NCBI RefSeq assembly: GCF_014199955.1
Contig: NZ_JACHOQ010000002.1
Span: forward strand, 310,001 to 374,000
Length of the DNA stretch: 64,000 bases
Direction: 5' to 3'
Origin: Brevundimonas aurantiaca
GTDB taxonomy: Bacteria > Pseudomonadota > Alphaproteobacteria > Caulobacterales > Caulobacteraceae
The translations under genes and the position numbers were made by a program. Numbering within the stretch: position 1 is the first letter of the stretch; each line of letters starts with the position of its first letter. Shown in pieces: positions 18,591 through 30,216 of the stretch. The notes beneath the pieces were generated by a model. It saw nothing but the letters and a program-made list of their open reading frames with translations, was not told the DNA's origin and searched no databases.

Positions 18591-19713
18591 TCAATCGGCG
18601 ACCGAGCCCCGCGTCTGGCCGACCCGCGCCGCCAAGGCCGCCCCCATGAAGGCGTCAAGGTCACCGTCCAGCACCCCTTGCGTATCCGAGGTCTCGACCT
18701 CGGTCCGCAGGTCCTTCACCATTTGATACGGCTGCAGCACATAGGATCGGATCTGGTGCCCCCAGCCGATGTCCGTCTTGGCGTCGTTCAGGGCCTGGGC
18801 CGCCGCCTCGCGCTTCTGCAGTTCCAGCTCATACAGACGCGCCCGCAGCATCTTCCACGCCTGTTCGCGGTTCTGGTGCTGCGACCGGCCGGTCTGGCAG
18901 GACACGACCGTATTGGTCGGAATGTGCGTCAGACGCACGGCCGAATCCGTCTTGTTGATGTGCTGACCGCCGGCGCCCGAGGCGCGATAGGTGTCGGTGC
19001 GCACGTCGGACGGATTGATGTCGATCTCGATCGTGTCGTCGACGACTGGCGAGACGCCGATCGAGGCGAACGAGGTGTGCCGCTTGGCCGCCGCATCATA
19101 GGGGCTGATCCGCACGAGGCGATGGACGCCGGATTCCGACTTCAGCCAGCCATAGGCGTTGGGGCCGCTGATCAGAACGGTGGCCGACTTGACCCCCGCC
19201 TGTTCGCCGTCCTCCTGAGCCTCGACCGTGACTTCATAGCCGTGAGCCTTGGCCCAGCGGCTGTACATCCGCAGCAGCATGCCCGCCCAGTCGTTGGATT
19301 CTGTGCCGCCGGCGCCGGAGTTGACTTCCAGATAGGCGTCGTTTCCGTCGGCCTCGCCGGACAGCAGGGCCTCCAGCTCGGCCCGCGCCGCCCGTTCCTT
19401 GATGCCGCGCAACAGGGCGCGCGCCTCTTCCAGAGCGGCCTCGTCGCCTTCTTCATCGGCCATATCGGCCAGCATGACCCCGTCTTCCAGGTCCTGCTCC
19501 ATCGCCTTGACGGCGTTGATCTGGCCTTCCAGGCGCGAACGGTCGCGGCTGACGGCCTGGGCCTCTTCCGGCCGGTCCCACAGGGTCGGGTCCTCGACCC
19601 GTGCGTTCAGCTCATCGAGCTTTCTGACGGCGACGTCCCAGTCAAAGACGCCTCCTGAGCAGAGCGACGCTCTGCTCGATGTCGGCCTTCATGGCCTCGA
19701 CATCCGGTCTCAT
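18591..19713 (-). CDS. prfB: Peptide chain release factor 2, with programmed +1 frameshift
   Basis: Recognises UGA/UAA stop codons. The gene is read in two parts: 23 codons from the ATG at 19713 to CTT (19645-19647), then, after a +1 shift over the in-frame TGA (19642-19644), GAC TGG GAC onwards to 18591, giving 373 residues. The stimulatory internal Shine-Dalgarno AGGAGG (19651-19656) lies three bases before CTT, the classic autoregulatory signal by which low RF2 raises RF2 synthesis. The GGQ motif is in [16 protein letters not shown] and the stop-recognition loop reads SPY. It is an intact gene, not a pseudogene. Confidence 0.96.
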
Positions 19714-19773
19714 CGCAATCTCCAGCGACACTAGGCCCTCAAGCAGCGCGGCCCGCAGGTCGCGCGATAGGGC

Positions 19774-19813
19774 GAAAAGAATGAAGAACGGCGCGCCACG
19801 AGGACGCGCCGTT
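19774..19813 (-). terminator. Intrinsic terminator after the PBP1A gene
   Basis: Read leftwards, AACGGCGCG and CGCGCCGTT (19805-19813 and 19787-19795) form a 9-bp stem, followed by CTTCATTCTTTT. It is placed 20 bases after the PBP1A stop and before prfB. Confidence 0.7.
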
Positions 19814-19833
19814 CGGAAGGCCTACCTAGAGCC

Positions 19834-22245
<2,412 letters not shown>

Positions 22246-22381
22246 GGCCTACTCCGACGACACGCCCCGAATTGGTGCTTTAGCCCGCGTCGGCCCCGAA
22301 AGGCTAGGGTGCGGATGCAACGCCCCCTTTCCCTGCCTCGTTCAGCCCCCATCTGAAGCCTTCCCAACACAGGAGACCGCC

Positions 22382-22810
22382 ATGGAAGTTCTGTACCGCG
22401 CCCAGGCCACCGCCTCGGGCGGCGGCCGCGAAGACGGCCGCTCGACCACCGACGACGGCAAGATCGACGTCAAACTCTCTACGCCGAAGGAAATGGGCGG
22501 AAAGGGCGGCGACGGGACCAATCCCGAACAGCTGTTCGCCACCGGCTATGCGGCCTGTTACCTGGGGGCGCTTCGTCTGGTCAGCGGCAAGGCGGGCACG
22601 CCCGTCGGCCCCGACACCAAGATCACCGCCGGCGTCGGCTTCGGCAAGAACACCCGGGGCGAAGGCTTCAACCTGGACGTCGATCTGACCGTCACCGACC
22701 ACGGCCTGGACCAGGCTGTGATCGAAGACCTGATCGAAAAGGCCCACCAGGTCTGCCCCTATTCCAACGCCACGCGCGGCAATGTGGACGTCCGCCTGGC
22801 GGCCAAGTAA
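22382..22810 (+). CDS. ohr: Organic hydroperoxide resistance protein (Ohr/OsmC family)
   Basis: 142-residue thiol peroxidase for organic and lipid hydroperoxides, usually recycled by lipoyl proteins. Catalytic cysteines are in GYAACYLGAL and HQVCPYSNATRG, and NPEQLFATGYAAC is the Ohr signature. The start is the ATG at 22382 behind AGGAG. An open frame continues upstream but has no family similarity. No OhrR repressor gene is adjacent. Confidence 0.93.
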   Translation: MEVLYRAQATASGGGREDGRSTTDDGKIDVKLSTPKEMGGKGGDGTNPEQLFATGYAACYLGALRLVSGKAGTPVGPDTKITAGVGFGKNTRGEGFNLDVDLTVTDHGLDQAVIEDLIEKAHQVCPYSNATRGNVDVRLAAK

Positions 22811-22815
22811 GACCT

Positions 22816-22941
22816 CCGCTCATCCCCGCGAATGCGGGGATCCAGTGCCTTGGGCGATGATCGCCGCCGTCTGCAAAAGCGCATCGCCCAACGCACTGCC
22901 GAGCAAAAGAACGGGATCCCCGCTTTCGCGGGGATGAGCGG
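22816..22941. repeat. REP-like long inverted repeat (family B)
   Basis: Two 28-base arms (22816-22843 and 22914-22941) are inverted copies differing at one base. Each is a palindrome built on CATCCCCGC/GCGGGGATC. The 70 bases between them also pair imperfectly (TTGGGCGATG against CATCGCCCAA). It fills the ohr-cobS gap. Confidence 0.85.
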
Positions 22942-22979
22942 GGTTTAAGTGATCCCGAACGTGCGCTAATCGCACAGGC

Positions 22980-23984
22980 ATGACCTCCCCGCTCGACGCC
23001 TCCCCCGATCCGCTGATCACCCTGGAACCGACCCGCCGCGTGACCCTGCGCGAGGCCTTCGGGATCGACAGCGACATGACCGTGCCCGCCTTCGCCGAGC
23101 GCGACAGCCATGTGCCCGAGATCGACGAGGCCTATCGCTTCGACCCTCAGACCACGATCGCCATCTGCGCCGGCTTCGCCTTCGACCGCCGCGTCATGGT
23201 CCAGGGCTATCACGGCACCGGCAAGTCGACCCATATCGAACAGGTTGCGGCCCGCCTGAACTGGCCCCTGGTCCGCATCAATCTGGACAGCCACGTCAGC
23301 CGCATCGACCTGGTCGGCAAGGACGCCATCGTCCTGAAGGACGGCAAGCAGATCACCGAGTTCCGCGAGGGCATACTGCCCTGGTCGCTGCAACGCCCCG
23401 TCGCCCTGGTCTTCGACGAATATGACGCCGGCCGTCCCGACGTCATGTTCGTGATCCAGCGCGTGCTGGAGGCGCAAGGCCGCCTGACGCTCTTGGACCA
23501 GAACCGCGTCATCCGCCCGAACAAATATTTCCGCCTGTTCGCCACGACCAACACCATCGGTCTGGGCGACACCACGGGCCTGTATCACGGCGCGCAACAG
23601 ATCAATCAGGCCCAGCTGGACCGCTGGAACATCGTCACCACGCTGAACTACCTCGACCACGACGTCGAGGCCGAGATCGTCGCCGCCAAGGTCCCCGAAT
23701 GGTCGGACGCGGAAGGGCGCCGCCGCATCGCCGCCATGGTCCGCGTCGCCGACATGACCAGGAACGCCTTCATGAACGGCGACATCTCCACCGTCATGTC
23801 GCCCCGCACCGTCATCACCTGGGCCCAGAACGCCCTGATCTTCGGCGGCGACGTGGCGCTCAGCTTCCGCCTGACCTTCCTGAACAAGTGCGACGAACTG
23901 GAACGCCCCACGATCGCGGAATTCTACCAGCGGGCGTTCGGGGAAGACCTGCCCGAGGCGGCGACGCGGGTGAAGGTGGGGTAG
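22980..23984 (+). CDS. cobS: Aerobic cobaltochelatase subunit CobS (AAA+ ATPase)
   Basis: 334-residue MoxR-like AAA+ ATPase that, with CobT and CobN, inserts cobalt into hydrogenobyrinate a,c-diamide. Walker A is GYHGTGKST, Walker [15 protein letters not shown], followed by [16 protein letters not shown]. This matches CobS over its whole length. Unusually, no cobT follows: the next gene is a histidine kinase 65 bases on. CobS-like proteins without CobT might serve another chelatase or a von Willebrand-domain partner encoded elsewhere. Confidence 0.9.
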   Translation: MTSPLDASPDPLITLEPTRRVTLREAFGIDSDMTVPAFAERDSHVPEIDEAYRFDPQTTIAICAGFAFDRRVMVQGYHGTGKSTHIEQVAARLNWPLVRINLDSHVSRIDLVGKDAIVLKDGKQITEFREGILPWSLQRPVALVFDEYDAGRPDVMFVIQRVLEAQGRLTLLDQNRVIRPNKYFRLFATTNTIGLGDTTGLYHGAQQINQAQLDRWNIVTTLNYLDHDVEAEIVAAKVPEWSDAEGRRRIAAMVRVADMTRNAFMNGDISTVMSPRTVITWAQNALIFGGDVALSFRLTFLNKCDELERPTIAEFYQRAFGEDLPEAATRVKVG

Positions 23985-24049
23985 GGCCGGATTGAGGGCT
24001 CATTAAGGTCCTCCCCTTATGGCGAAGCTCGTAAGAGGGGCGCCGCCGC

Positions 24050-25822
24050 GTGATCCAGAAAGCCGACTATATCCGGGCCTATGCCGACCGGTATCGCGAC
24101 ATGTTCGCGGTCCGGCTGACGACCATCGTCGCCGTCATTCTGGTGGCCGCCTGGGTGCTGGACTGGGGCTGGGCGGCGAACTTCGGCCTGATCCAGCTGG
24201 GCCTCTATGTCCTTTTGTGGCGGACGGTGGAGATCGCCCGCACCCGGCCCGAGGCGCCGGGCGCCGGGCGGCGGTTCCGTCTTCGGACCGAATGGATCAC
24301 CCTGGGCCTGGCCTCGCACAACGCCGTCTACATCCTGGCCGCCTGGTGGGTTCGGCCCGATACGATCGACTATCTGCGGCTGCTGCTGGCGGGCAATCTG
24401 ATGGTGGGCGCCCTTCAGGTCCACATCAGCCGGCGCAGCTTCCTGGCGGCCGTGGCGCCGCCGTCGATCGCGGCCATGATCATCGCCGCCAACCAGCCCC
24501 AGGCCACGCCGACGCTGAAGTTCGCCGTCGCCCTGTTCGTCCTGGGCATCATCGCCGCCGCCTGGCGTCAGTGGCGCGGCGACCGCGAGACGGTGGAGCT
24601 GATGGTGGCCCTGACCGAACGCAGCCGCCAGCTTCAGGCCGCCCTGGGCCAGGCCGAGACCGACCGGGCCGCCGCCGAACGGGCCAACAAGGCCAAGTCC
24701 CGCTTCCTGGCCATGATCAGCCATGAGGTCCGCACCCCCCTGAACGTCATCCTGGGCCTGACCGAGGTGTTGCGCGGCCGGCGCCGGCCCAAGGCCGAGG
24801 CGGTCGTGATCGACGACATGGCCGAGGCGGGCGGCATGCTGCTGCGGCTGCTGAACGGGGCGCTGGACATCTCCAAGATCGAATCGGGTCATTCCGATCT
24901 CCAGATCGCCCCCGTCGACGTCGCCGCCCGGATCGAGGCCATCGCCCGGGTCTGGCGCACCCGCGTCGCCGAACTGGGCCTGACGCTGGAGGTCGTTCTG
25001 GACGGCGACCTTGCCGATTTCGCGGTCCTGACGGATCAGGCGCGGGTCGAACAGGTGCTGATCAACTATCTGTCCAACGCCCTGAAACTGACCCCGGCGG
25101 GAACCATCCGCCTGGTCGCCCAGGCCCGGCCCCAGGCGGACGGCCGGATCGCCCTGAGCCTGGAGGTCCACGACCAGGGCCCCGGCGTGCCCGAGGATCA
25201 GCGCGAGCGCATCTTCCAGCCGTTCGAACAGCTGGCCGCCGGGCGGGCCGCAGGCGGGGCGGGTCTGGGCCTGGCCCTGTGCCGCGCCGCAGCCGAGGGG
25301 CTGGGCGGAAGCGTCGGCGTGCGTCCGGCCGAGGGCGCGGGCGCCGTCTTCTGGTTCCGTTTCACCGCCCCGCGCGCCCCCGTCGAGACGGACGCGGAGG
25401 CCGCTCCGACCGCACCGACGCCCGACGCGCCCCCAGCCCTGCGCGTCCTGGCGGCCGAGGACCATCCGGCCAATCGCAAGCTGCTGGCCCTCTTGTTCCA
25501 GTCGTTCGGCCTGGACCTCGCCCTGGTCGAGAACGGGCGCAACGCGGTGGACGCCCTGCGCGCCGACCGGTTCGACCTTGTGCTGATGGACGCCATGATG
25601 CCGGTGATGGACGGGGTCGAGGCGGTCAGGCTGATCCGCGCCGAGGAGGCCGTCGAGGGCCGCCCCCGCACCCCGATTCACATGCTGACGGCCAATGTGT
25701 TCGAGGACGACGTGGCCCGCTATCGGGCCGCCGGGGCCGACGGCGTCCTGGGCAAGCCGATCCAGATCGGCGCGCTTCAGGCCCTGCTGGAACAGACGGC
25801 CGCCTCCGCCGTCCCCGCCTGA
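24050..25822 (+). CDS. Hybrid sensor histidine kinase/response regulator
   Basis: 590 residues. The N-terminal 175 hold about five or six membrane helices without a periplasmic domain. After a short coiled coil (180-210) comes the HisKA domain with phospho-acceptor His225 ([12 protein letters not shown]), then HATPase_c with N-box [16 protein letters not shown] and GGAGLGLAL, and a C-terminal receiver with Asp514 in [12 protein letters not shown]. It starts at GTG 24050 with AGAGGGG upstream. It needs an Hpt protein or another receiver to pass phosphate on, and none is adjacent. The signal is unknown. Confidence 0.93.
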   Translation: MIQKADYIRAYADRYRDMFAVRLTTIVAVILVAAWVLDWGWAANFGLIQLGLYVLLWRTVEIARTRPEAPGAGRRFRLRTEWITLGLASHNAVYILAAWWVRPDTIDYLRLLLAGNLMVGALQVHISRRSFLAAVAPPSIAAMIIAANQPQATPTLKFAVALFVLGIIAAAWRQWRGDRETVELMVALTERSRQLQAALGQAETDRAAAERANKAKSRFLAMISHEVRTPLNVILGLTEVLRGRRRPKAEAVVIDDMAEAGGMLLRLLNGALDISKIESGHSDLQIAPVDVAARIEAIARVWRTRVAELGLTLEVVLDGDLADFAVLTDQARVEQVLINYLSNALKLTPAGTIRLVAQARPQADGRIALSLEVHDQGPGVPEDQRERIFQPFEQLAAGRAAGGAGLGLALCRAAAEGLGGSVGVRPAEGAGAVFWFRFTAPRAPVETDAEAAPTAPTPDAPPALRVLAAEDHPANRKLLALLFQSFGLDLALVENGRNAVDALRADRFDLVLMDAMMPVMDGVEAVRLIRAEEAVEGRPRTPIHMLTANVFEDDVARYRAAGADGVLGKPIQIGALQALLEQTAASAVPA

Positions 25823-25886
25823 CGGAAACGGTCCGGCCCTGACCGGCGTGGCGCGAATCCCTTCGCCCCCCTATCTTGGCGGGCAC

Positions 25887-27779
25887 ATGCCCATTCGCCG
25901 CCTCTCCCCCGAAACCGTCAACCGCATCGCCGCCGGCGAGGTGGTCGAGCGCCCGGCCAGCGCCATCAAGGAACTGGTCGAGAACGCCCTGGACGCCGGG
26001 AGCCGCAATATCGAGATCCAGGCCGACGGCGGCGGCCTGTCGCGCATACTGATCGCCGACGACGGCAAGGGCATCCCCAAGGACGAACTGCCGCTCGCCG
26101 TCGAACGCCACGCCACCTCCAAGCTGGAGCCCGACGACGCCGGCGACGTGGACCTGTTGCGCATCCACACCCTGGGCTTCCGGGGCGAGGCCCTGCCCTC
26201 CATCGGCTCGGTCGCCCGCCTGTCGATCACCACCCGAGCGAGGTCCGAGTCTGGCGAGGCGACCGAGGCCTGGGTCATTCAGGTCGAGGGCGGCGCGACC
26301 CGCCCCCTGGCCCCCGCCCCCTTCCCCGGCCCGCACGGCGCGCGGGTCGAGGTGCGCGACCTCTTCTACGCCACCCCCGCCCGGCTCAAATTCATGAAGT
26401 CCGAGCGGGCCGAGGCCATGGCCATTTCGGAAGAGATCAAACGCCAGGCCATGGCGCACGAGGCCGTCGCCTTCACCCTGTCGCTGGACGGCAAGGTCGC
26501 CCTTCGCCTGCCCGCCGAACATCCGGGCGACGAGGGCCGCCTGCGCCGCCTGGCCGCCCTCCTGGGCCGCGACTTCGAGGCCAACGCCCTGTTGATCGAC
26601 CAGGAGCGGGACGGGGTGCGTCTGTCGGGCTATGCGGGCCTGCCCACCTATTCGCGCGGCAATGCGGCGCATCAGTATCTGTTCGTCAACGGCCGCCCGG
26701 TGAAGGACCGGCTGCTGCAAGGGGCCCTGCGCGGCGCCTATGCCGATTTTCTGGCGCGCGACCGGCACCCGGCCGCCGCCCTCTTCATCGACATCGACCC
26801 CCTGTACGTGGACGTCAACGTCCACCCCGCCAAGGCCGAGGTCCGGTTCCGCGATCCGGCCCTGGTGCGCGGCCTGATCGTCGGCGCCCTGAGGCACGCG
26901 CTCCACGCCGCCGGCCACCGGGCGAGCACGACCGTGGCGGCGGATGCCCTGAGCGGGTTCAGGCCGCACACGGGCGTGACGCAGAGTGGCGAGTGGCGAG
27001 TGGCGAGTGGCGAGGGCTGGTCCGGGTGGACAGGCTGGTCCCAGCCCGCCGCCGCGGCGCAAGTCCTGCCTGGCCTCCACGAACGCAGCGCCCGCGTCGA
27101 ACCCGGCTGGGACGGCGCCTCATACGGCGAACTCGCCACTCGCCACTCGCCACTCGCCACTGCCCCCCAGCCACTCGCCACTCCCCCTTCCGACATCGAC
27201 CTGCCCCTGGGCGCCGCCCGGGCTCAGCTGCATGCCAACTATATCGTGGCCCAGACCCGCGACGGCCTGGTCATCGTCGATCAGCACGCCGCCCACGAGC
27301 GGCTGGTCTATGAGCGGATGAAGGCCCAGATGGCCGAGGGGGCCGTGACCCGCCAGGCCCTCTTGACGCCCGAGGTGGTCGAGCTTGACCCGGCCGAGGC
27401 CGAGCGCGTCGCCGCCCGCGCCGAGGAGCTGGCCGAGATGGGCCTGATCGTCGAGGCATTCGGCGCTGGCGCCGTCCTGGTGCGCGAAACCCCGGCCCTG
27501 CTGGGCGACACCGACGTGCAAGGGCTGATCCGCGACATCGCCGACGACCTGGCCGAACACGGCGCCGCTCTTACGCTGAAGGAGCGGATGGCCGAGGTCT
27601 GCGGCACCATGGCCTGCCACGGCAGCGTCCGCTCCGGCCGCATCCTCACCGCCCCCGAAATGAACGCCCTGCTCCGCCAGATGGAGGCCACCCCGCATTC
27701 GGGCCAGTGCAACCACGGGCGCCCGACCTATGTGGAGCTGAAGCTGCACGATCTGGAGAAGCTGTTCGGGAGACGGTGA
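25887..27779 (+). CDS. mutL: DNA mismatch repair protein MutL (endonuclease type)
   Basis: 630 residues from the ATG at 25887. The N-terminal GHKL ATPase (about 1-335) shows [17 protein letters not shown] and [10 protein letters not shown]. The C-terminal dimer domain (about 440-630) carries the endonuclease motif [12 protein letters not shown] and the CNHGRPT motif, as expected where MutH is absent. The linker (about 340-440) contains tandem GAGTGGC heptamers and their inverted copies. Seven is not a multiple of three, so a change in copy number would shift the frame ahead of the endonuclease domain. It starts 64 bases after the kinase gene. Confidence 0.96.
   Translation: MPIRRLSPETVNRIAAGEVVERPASAIKELVENALDAGSRNIEIQADGGGLSRILIADDGKGIPKDELPLAVERHATSKLEPDDAGDVDLLRIHTLGFRGEALPSIGSVARLSITTRARSESGEATEAWVIQVEGGATRPLAPAPFPGPHGARVEVRDLFYATPARLKFMKSERAEAMAISEEIKRQAMAHEAVAFTLSLDGKVALRLPAEHPGDEGRLRRLAALLGRDFEANALLIDQERDGVRLSGYAGLPTYSRGNAAHQYLFVNGRPVKDRLLQGALRGAYADFLARDRHPAAALFIDIDPLYVDVNVHPAKAEVRFRDPALVRGLIVGALRHALHAAGHRASTTVAADALSGFRPHTGVTQSGEWRVASGEGWSGWTGWSQPAAAAQVLPGLHERSARVEPGWDGASYGELATRHSPLATAPQPLATPPSDIDLPLGAARAQLHANYIVAQTRDGLVIVDQHAAHERLVYERMKAQMAEGAVTRQALLTPEVVELDPAEAERVAARAEELAEMGLIVEAFGAGAVLVRETPALLGDTDVQGLIRDIADDLAEHGAALTLKERMAEVCGTMACHGSVRSGRILTAPEMNALLRQMEATPHSGQCNHGRPTYVELKLHDLEKLFGRR
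26984..27014. repeat. GAGTGGC tandem heptamers inside mutL (4.4 copies)
   Basis: Four perfect head-to-tail copies of GAGTGGC plus GAG. They are read in frame as part of [10 protein letters not shown] near residues 367-376 of MutL. A 30-base stretch (26985-27014) is the exact complement of 27132-27161. Confidence 0.95.
27131..27183. repeat. Inverted GCCACTC heptamers inside mutL (two blocks)
   Basis: Block one (27131-27161) is ACTC, three GCCACTC units and GCCACT. Block two (27170-27183) is two more perfect units. With the upstream GAGTGGC block they make a 30-base perfect inverted repeat around a 117-base spacer, all within the MutL linker. Confidence 0.95.
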
Positions 27780-27815
27780 GCCTCACCGGCGCCCACCCGC
27801 CGCTCCTTACTCAAC

Positions 27816-27922
27816 CGTCATCCTCGGGCTTGTCCCGAGGATCCATACGCCCGGTCTCAACGCCGTCGCACCCAGCGGACACACCGGGAGTCTGGATCCT
27901 CGCCACAAGGGCGAGGATGACG
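27816..27922. repeat. REP-like long inverted repeat (family A)
   Basis: Arms at 27816-27845 and 27893-27922 share CGTCATCCTCG...GAGGATCCA in inverted orientation. Each is a small palindrome (TCCTCGGG/CCCGAGGA and TCCTCGCC/GGCGAGGA). It lies between mutL and the phosphatase gene. Confidence 0.8.
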
Positions 27923-27975
27923 AGTGGGGGAACGGCGGCCTAACCTGACGCAACCCCATCCGCTAAGATCCCCCC

Positions 27976-28449
27976 ATGCCCTCCATCCTCTTCGTCTGCC
28001 TCGGCAACATCTGTCGCTCCCCCCTCGCCGAGGCCGCCCTTCGCGCCGAGGCTGAGCGCCTGCGTCTCGACCTGATCGTCGACTCCGCCGGCACGGGGAA
28101 CTGGCATGTCGGCCATCCGCCCGATCCGCGCGCCCAGGCCGTGGCGCGCAAATATGGGATCGACATCTCCGGTTATCAGGGCCGGCAGGTGAAGCCGGCG
28201 GACTTCCGCCGCTTCACCCACCTCATCGCCCTGGACCACGACAACCTGGCGAACCTGCGCCGGATCGCGCCCAGGGACGACGAAGGGGGCGCCGTCGCCG
28301 AACTCAGTCTTCTGCTCGACCATGTCCCCGGCCGCGAGGGCCAGGCCGTGACCGATCCCTATTTCGGCGACGACGCCGGGTTCGAGGTCACCTGGGCCGA
28401 GGTGACGGCGGGGGCGCGGGGGCTGATCCAGAGGCTGGGCCGCGCCTGA
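27976..28449 (+). CDS. Low-molecular-weight protein tyrosine phosphatase
   Basis: 157-residue phosphatase. The P-loop C8-LGNIC-R14-S at the N-terminus is the CX5R catalytic motif and Asp127 in DPYF is the general acid. Bacterial members dephosphorylate tyrosine kinases or act in polysaccharide control. No tyrosine kinase or capsule gene is nearby, so the substrate is open. It is bordered on both sides by REP-like repeats. Confidence 0.92.
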   Translation: MPSILFVCLGNICRSPLAEAALRAEAERLRLDLIVDSAGTGNWHVGHPPDPRAQAVARKYGIDISGYQGRQVKPADFRRFTHLIALDHDNLANLRRIAPRDDEGGAVAELSLLLDHVPGREGQAVTDPYFGDDAGFEVTWAEVTAGARGLIQRLGRA

Positions 28450-28453
28450 CACG

Positions 28454-28565
28454 CCCCCTCCGTCGGCTGCGCCGACACCTCCCCCAGAGGGGGAGGATTT
28501 CGGTCGTCGTCACTGTCGCATTCCTCCCCCCTTGGGGGAGGGGGACCGCGAAGCGGTGGAGGGGG
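28454..28565. repeat. REP-like palindromic element, left copy (family C)
   Basis: Begins CCCCCTCCGTCGGC. The first 52 bases (28454-28505) are identical to 28958-29009. It contains GTCGGCTGCGCCGAC and CCTCCCCCAGAGGGGGAGG palindromes. The right end, GCGAAGCGGTGGAGGGGG, differs from that of the second copy. Confidence 0.85.
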
Positions 28566-28601
28566 CTTGCCGCGCACCGGGTCTCTACGCACATTCCCCT
28601 T

Positions 28602-28952
28602 ATGGATGCGCCAAACAAAACCCAGGCTCGTGCGCGCGAACTCCGCCGTAACCTGACCCTGCCCGAAGTCTTGCTGTGGCAGGCGCTGCGAAAACGGGGG
28701 CTGTGCGGGGCGCGGTTCCGGCGTCAGCATCCGATCGGCCCCTATATCCTCGACTTCTACTGCGACGCGGCCCGGCTGGCGGTCGAGATCGACGGCTCCA
28801 GCCATGACACGCCCGATCAGGCCAGGCATGATGCTCGCCGAACCGACTGGCTGAACCGGAGGGGCGTCGCCGTGCTGCGTATACCGGCGCGCGATGTGCT
28901 GACGGACCTGGCTGGGGTGCTGGAGGAGATCGGGCTGCGGCTCAAAGCCTAG
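28602..28952 (+). CDS. DUF559-domain protein (restriction-endonuclease-like fold)
   Basis: 116 residues of the DUF559 family, related to very-short-patch repair and PD-(D/E)XK nucleases. ARELRRNLTLPEVLLWQAL and ARFRRQHPIGPYILDFYC are typical, with the candidate active-site triad D (LDFYC), E and D (AVEIDGSSH). Its biological role is not established. There is no clear ribosome site before the ATG. The gene is enclosed by two directly repeated copies of the same palindromic element, which hints that gene and repeats move or spread together. Confidence 0.88.
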   Translation: MDAPNKTQARARELRRNLTLPEVLLWQALRKRGLCGARFRRQHPIGPYILDFYCDAARLAVEIDGSSHDTPDQARHDARRTDWLNRRGVAVLRIPARDVLTDLAGVLEEIGLRLKA

Positions 28953-28957
28953 CCTGA

Positions 28958-29067
28958 CCCCCTCCGTCGGCTGCGCCGACACCTCCCCCAGAGGGGGAGG
29001 ATTTCGGTCATCACGGTCGCATTCCTCCCCCTTGGGGGAGGTGTCGGCGAAAGCCGACGGAGGGGGG
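28958..29067. repeat. REP-like palindromic element, right copy (family C)
   Basis: Starts with the same 52 bases as the left copy and ends GTCGGCGAAAGCCGACGGAGG, which pairs with its own beginning (CCTCCGTCGGC), so the entire 110 bases can fold into one long hairpin. Confidence 0.85.
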
Positions 29068-29115
29068 CTCGCTCCACGTCCGACTCTGACGTACCGTCGT
29101 TTTACGGATACGGCC

Positions 29116-29568
29116 ATGACCCAGCCCTATCGCATCCGTGAATCCCGCATCTGGGCCCAGGCCCGCGCCGACTATCTGTCGGGTCTCACCGCCGAGGCCG
29201 TGTGCCGGCGTCATGACCTGGGTCTGTCGGCCTTTCGCCGCCGCGCCCGCAAATACGGCTGGCGGCGCAGCGATCAGGTCGAGCCGCCGCCCGGCGAGAT
29301 CGACCTGTCCCTGTATGAGGACATCGACCTGGACGAGCTGGCGCGCACCGCCCGCCTGCGGTTCATCGAGGCGGTGGAGGGCGGGCGCGCGTCGGACGCC
29401 CGGCGCTGGCGCGCCCTGGCCGACGACCTGACCCGCGAGGCCCGCGCCTTCGACGCCGACTTCTTCAGGGGCATGAGCCACGAAGAGGTGGCCGCCTCGC
29501 TCGAAGGGATGCGGCGCGAGATCGACGAGGAGGACGAGGCCCTGCTGGGACCGCCGCCCGAGGACTGA
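29116..29568 (+). CDS. Helix-turn-helix-like protein, unknown function
   Basis: Not recognised beyond a fold guess. 150 residues from the ATG at 29116. The N-terminal 55 (WAQARADYLSGLTAEAVCRR then HDLGLSAFRRRARKYGWRR) resemble the DNA-binding helices of small terminase or transposase-like HTH proteins. The rest is acidic and helical (DLSLYEDIDLDELA; ending EEDEALLGPPPED). No signal peptide or membrane segment. A TGCAC-based palindrome follows within 30 bases of its stop. Confidence 0.7.
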   Translation: MTQPYRIRESRIWAQARADYLSGLTAEAVCRRHDLGLSAFRRRARKYGWRRSDQVEPPPGEIDLSLYEDIDLDELARTARLRFIEAVEGGRASDARRWRALADDLTREARAFDADFFRGMSHEEVAASLEGMRREIDEEDEALLGPPPED

Positions 29569-29595
29569 CCGTCCTGCGACTCCCTCGCAAAAATC

Positions 29596-29635
29596 TGCAC
29601 GAAAGTGCACTAAAAGAATTCGGAGTGCACTTTCG
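29596..29635. terminator. TGCAC palindromes between convergent genes
   Basis: CGAAAGTGCAC (29600-29610) and GTGCACTTTCG (29625-29635) are a perfect 11-bp inverted repeat with a 14-base AT-rich loop. A nested TGCAC-GAAA-GTGCA hairpin (29596-29609) shares the left arm. It sits between the HTH gene and rsmD. It could be a bidirectional terminator with alternative folds, or a protein-binding site. Confidence 0.5.
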
Positions 29636-29640
29636 CCCCG

Positions 29641-30213
29641 TCAGGCGGCGGGGGCGACCTTCAGGAACAGCACCCGCGCCGCCCCGTAGTCCCGCGCGTC
29701 CAGCCGGTCATAGCCGGGGGTGTCGATGTCCGGCTCGTCCGAGCCGCGTTCGAACACCACCAGGGCGCCGGGCTTCAGCCAGTTCCCCTCCAGCAGCCGC
29801 ACAAGGGTCTGCTCGCCCAGACCCTTGCCGTAGGGCGGGTCCAGGAAGGCCAGGTCGAAGGCTTCGCCGTCCGATCCGGGACGGACGCCCAGGTCGGTCG
29901 CGCTGCGTCGATGCACCCGGGTGCGGCCCATCAGCCCGTAGGCGTCGGCGTTCTCGCGAATCGCGCCCCTGGCCCCGTCGTCGGTCTCGACGAACAGGCA
30001 GAAGCCCGCCCCCCGGCTGATCGCCTCAAAGCCCAGGGCGCCCGATCCGGCGTACAGGTCGATGACCCGCAGGCCGTTCAGGCTCTCGCTCCAGGCGGCG
30101 TGCTCCAGCACGTTGAACAGGGCCTGGCGCGCCCGGTCCGAGGTCGGGCGCGTGCCCTGCCCCTCCGGCGCGACGATGGCCCGGCCCTTTAGGCTTCCGG
30201 CGACGATCCGCAT
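29641..30213 (-). CDS. rsmD: 16S rRNA (guanine966-N2)-methyltransferase RsmD
   Basis: 190-residue SAM-dependent methyltransferase that modifies G966 of 16S rRNA. It begins MRIVAGSLKGRAIVAPEG, the family signature, with GTRPTSDRARQALFN, the SAM loop VIDLYAGSGALGFEAISRG and the catalytic DPPY in LAFLDPPYGKGL. It lies three bases after the stop of the pseudouridine synthase gene, so the two form one leftward operon. Confidence 0.95.
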   Translation of the reverse strand: MRIVAGSLKGRAIVAPEGQGTRPTSDRARQALFNVLEHAAWSESLNGLRVIDLYAGSGALGFEAISRGAGFCLFVETDDGARGAIRENADAYGLMGRTRVHRRSATDLGVRPGSDGEAFDLAFLDPPYGKGLGEQTLVRLLEGNWLKPGALVVFERGSDEPDIDTPGYDRLDARDYGAARVLFLKVAPAA

Positions 30214-30216
30214 GGA

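Noticed and set aside
18591..19713. prfB as a frameshifted pseudogene
   Set aside because: The shift occurs at the classic recoding site (AGGAGG-CGT-CTT-TGA-C) and the rest of the gene is intact.
22811..22979. A cobalamin riboswitch before cobS
   Set aside because: The gap is filled by a 126-base REP-like inverted repeat and shows no B12-box.
24017..25681. A 554-codon open frame antisense to the hybrid kinase
   Set aside because: Composition is the Gly/Gln/Asp-rich type produced by reading a GC-rich gene backwards; the kinase on the plus strand has all catalytic motifs.
26984..27183. A CRISPR-like or minisatellite array
   Set aside because: Units are 7 bp without spacers and lie within an open coding frame of mutL.
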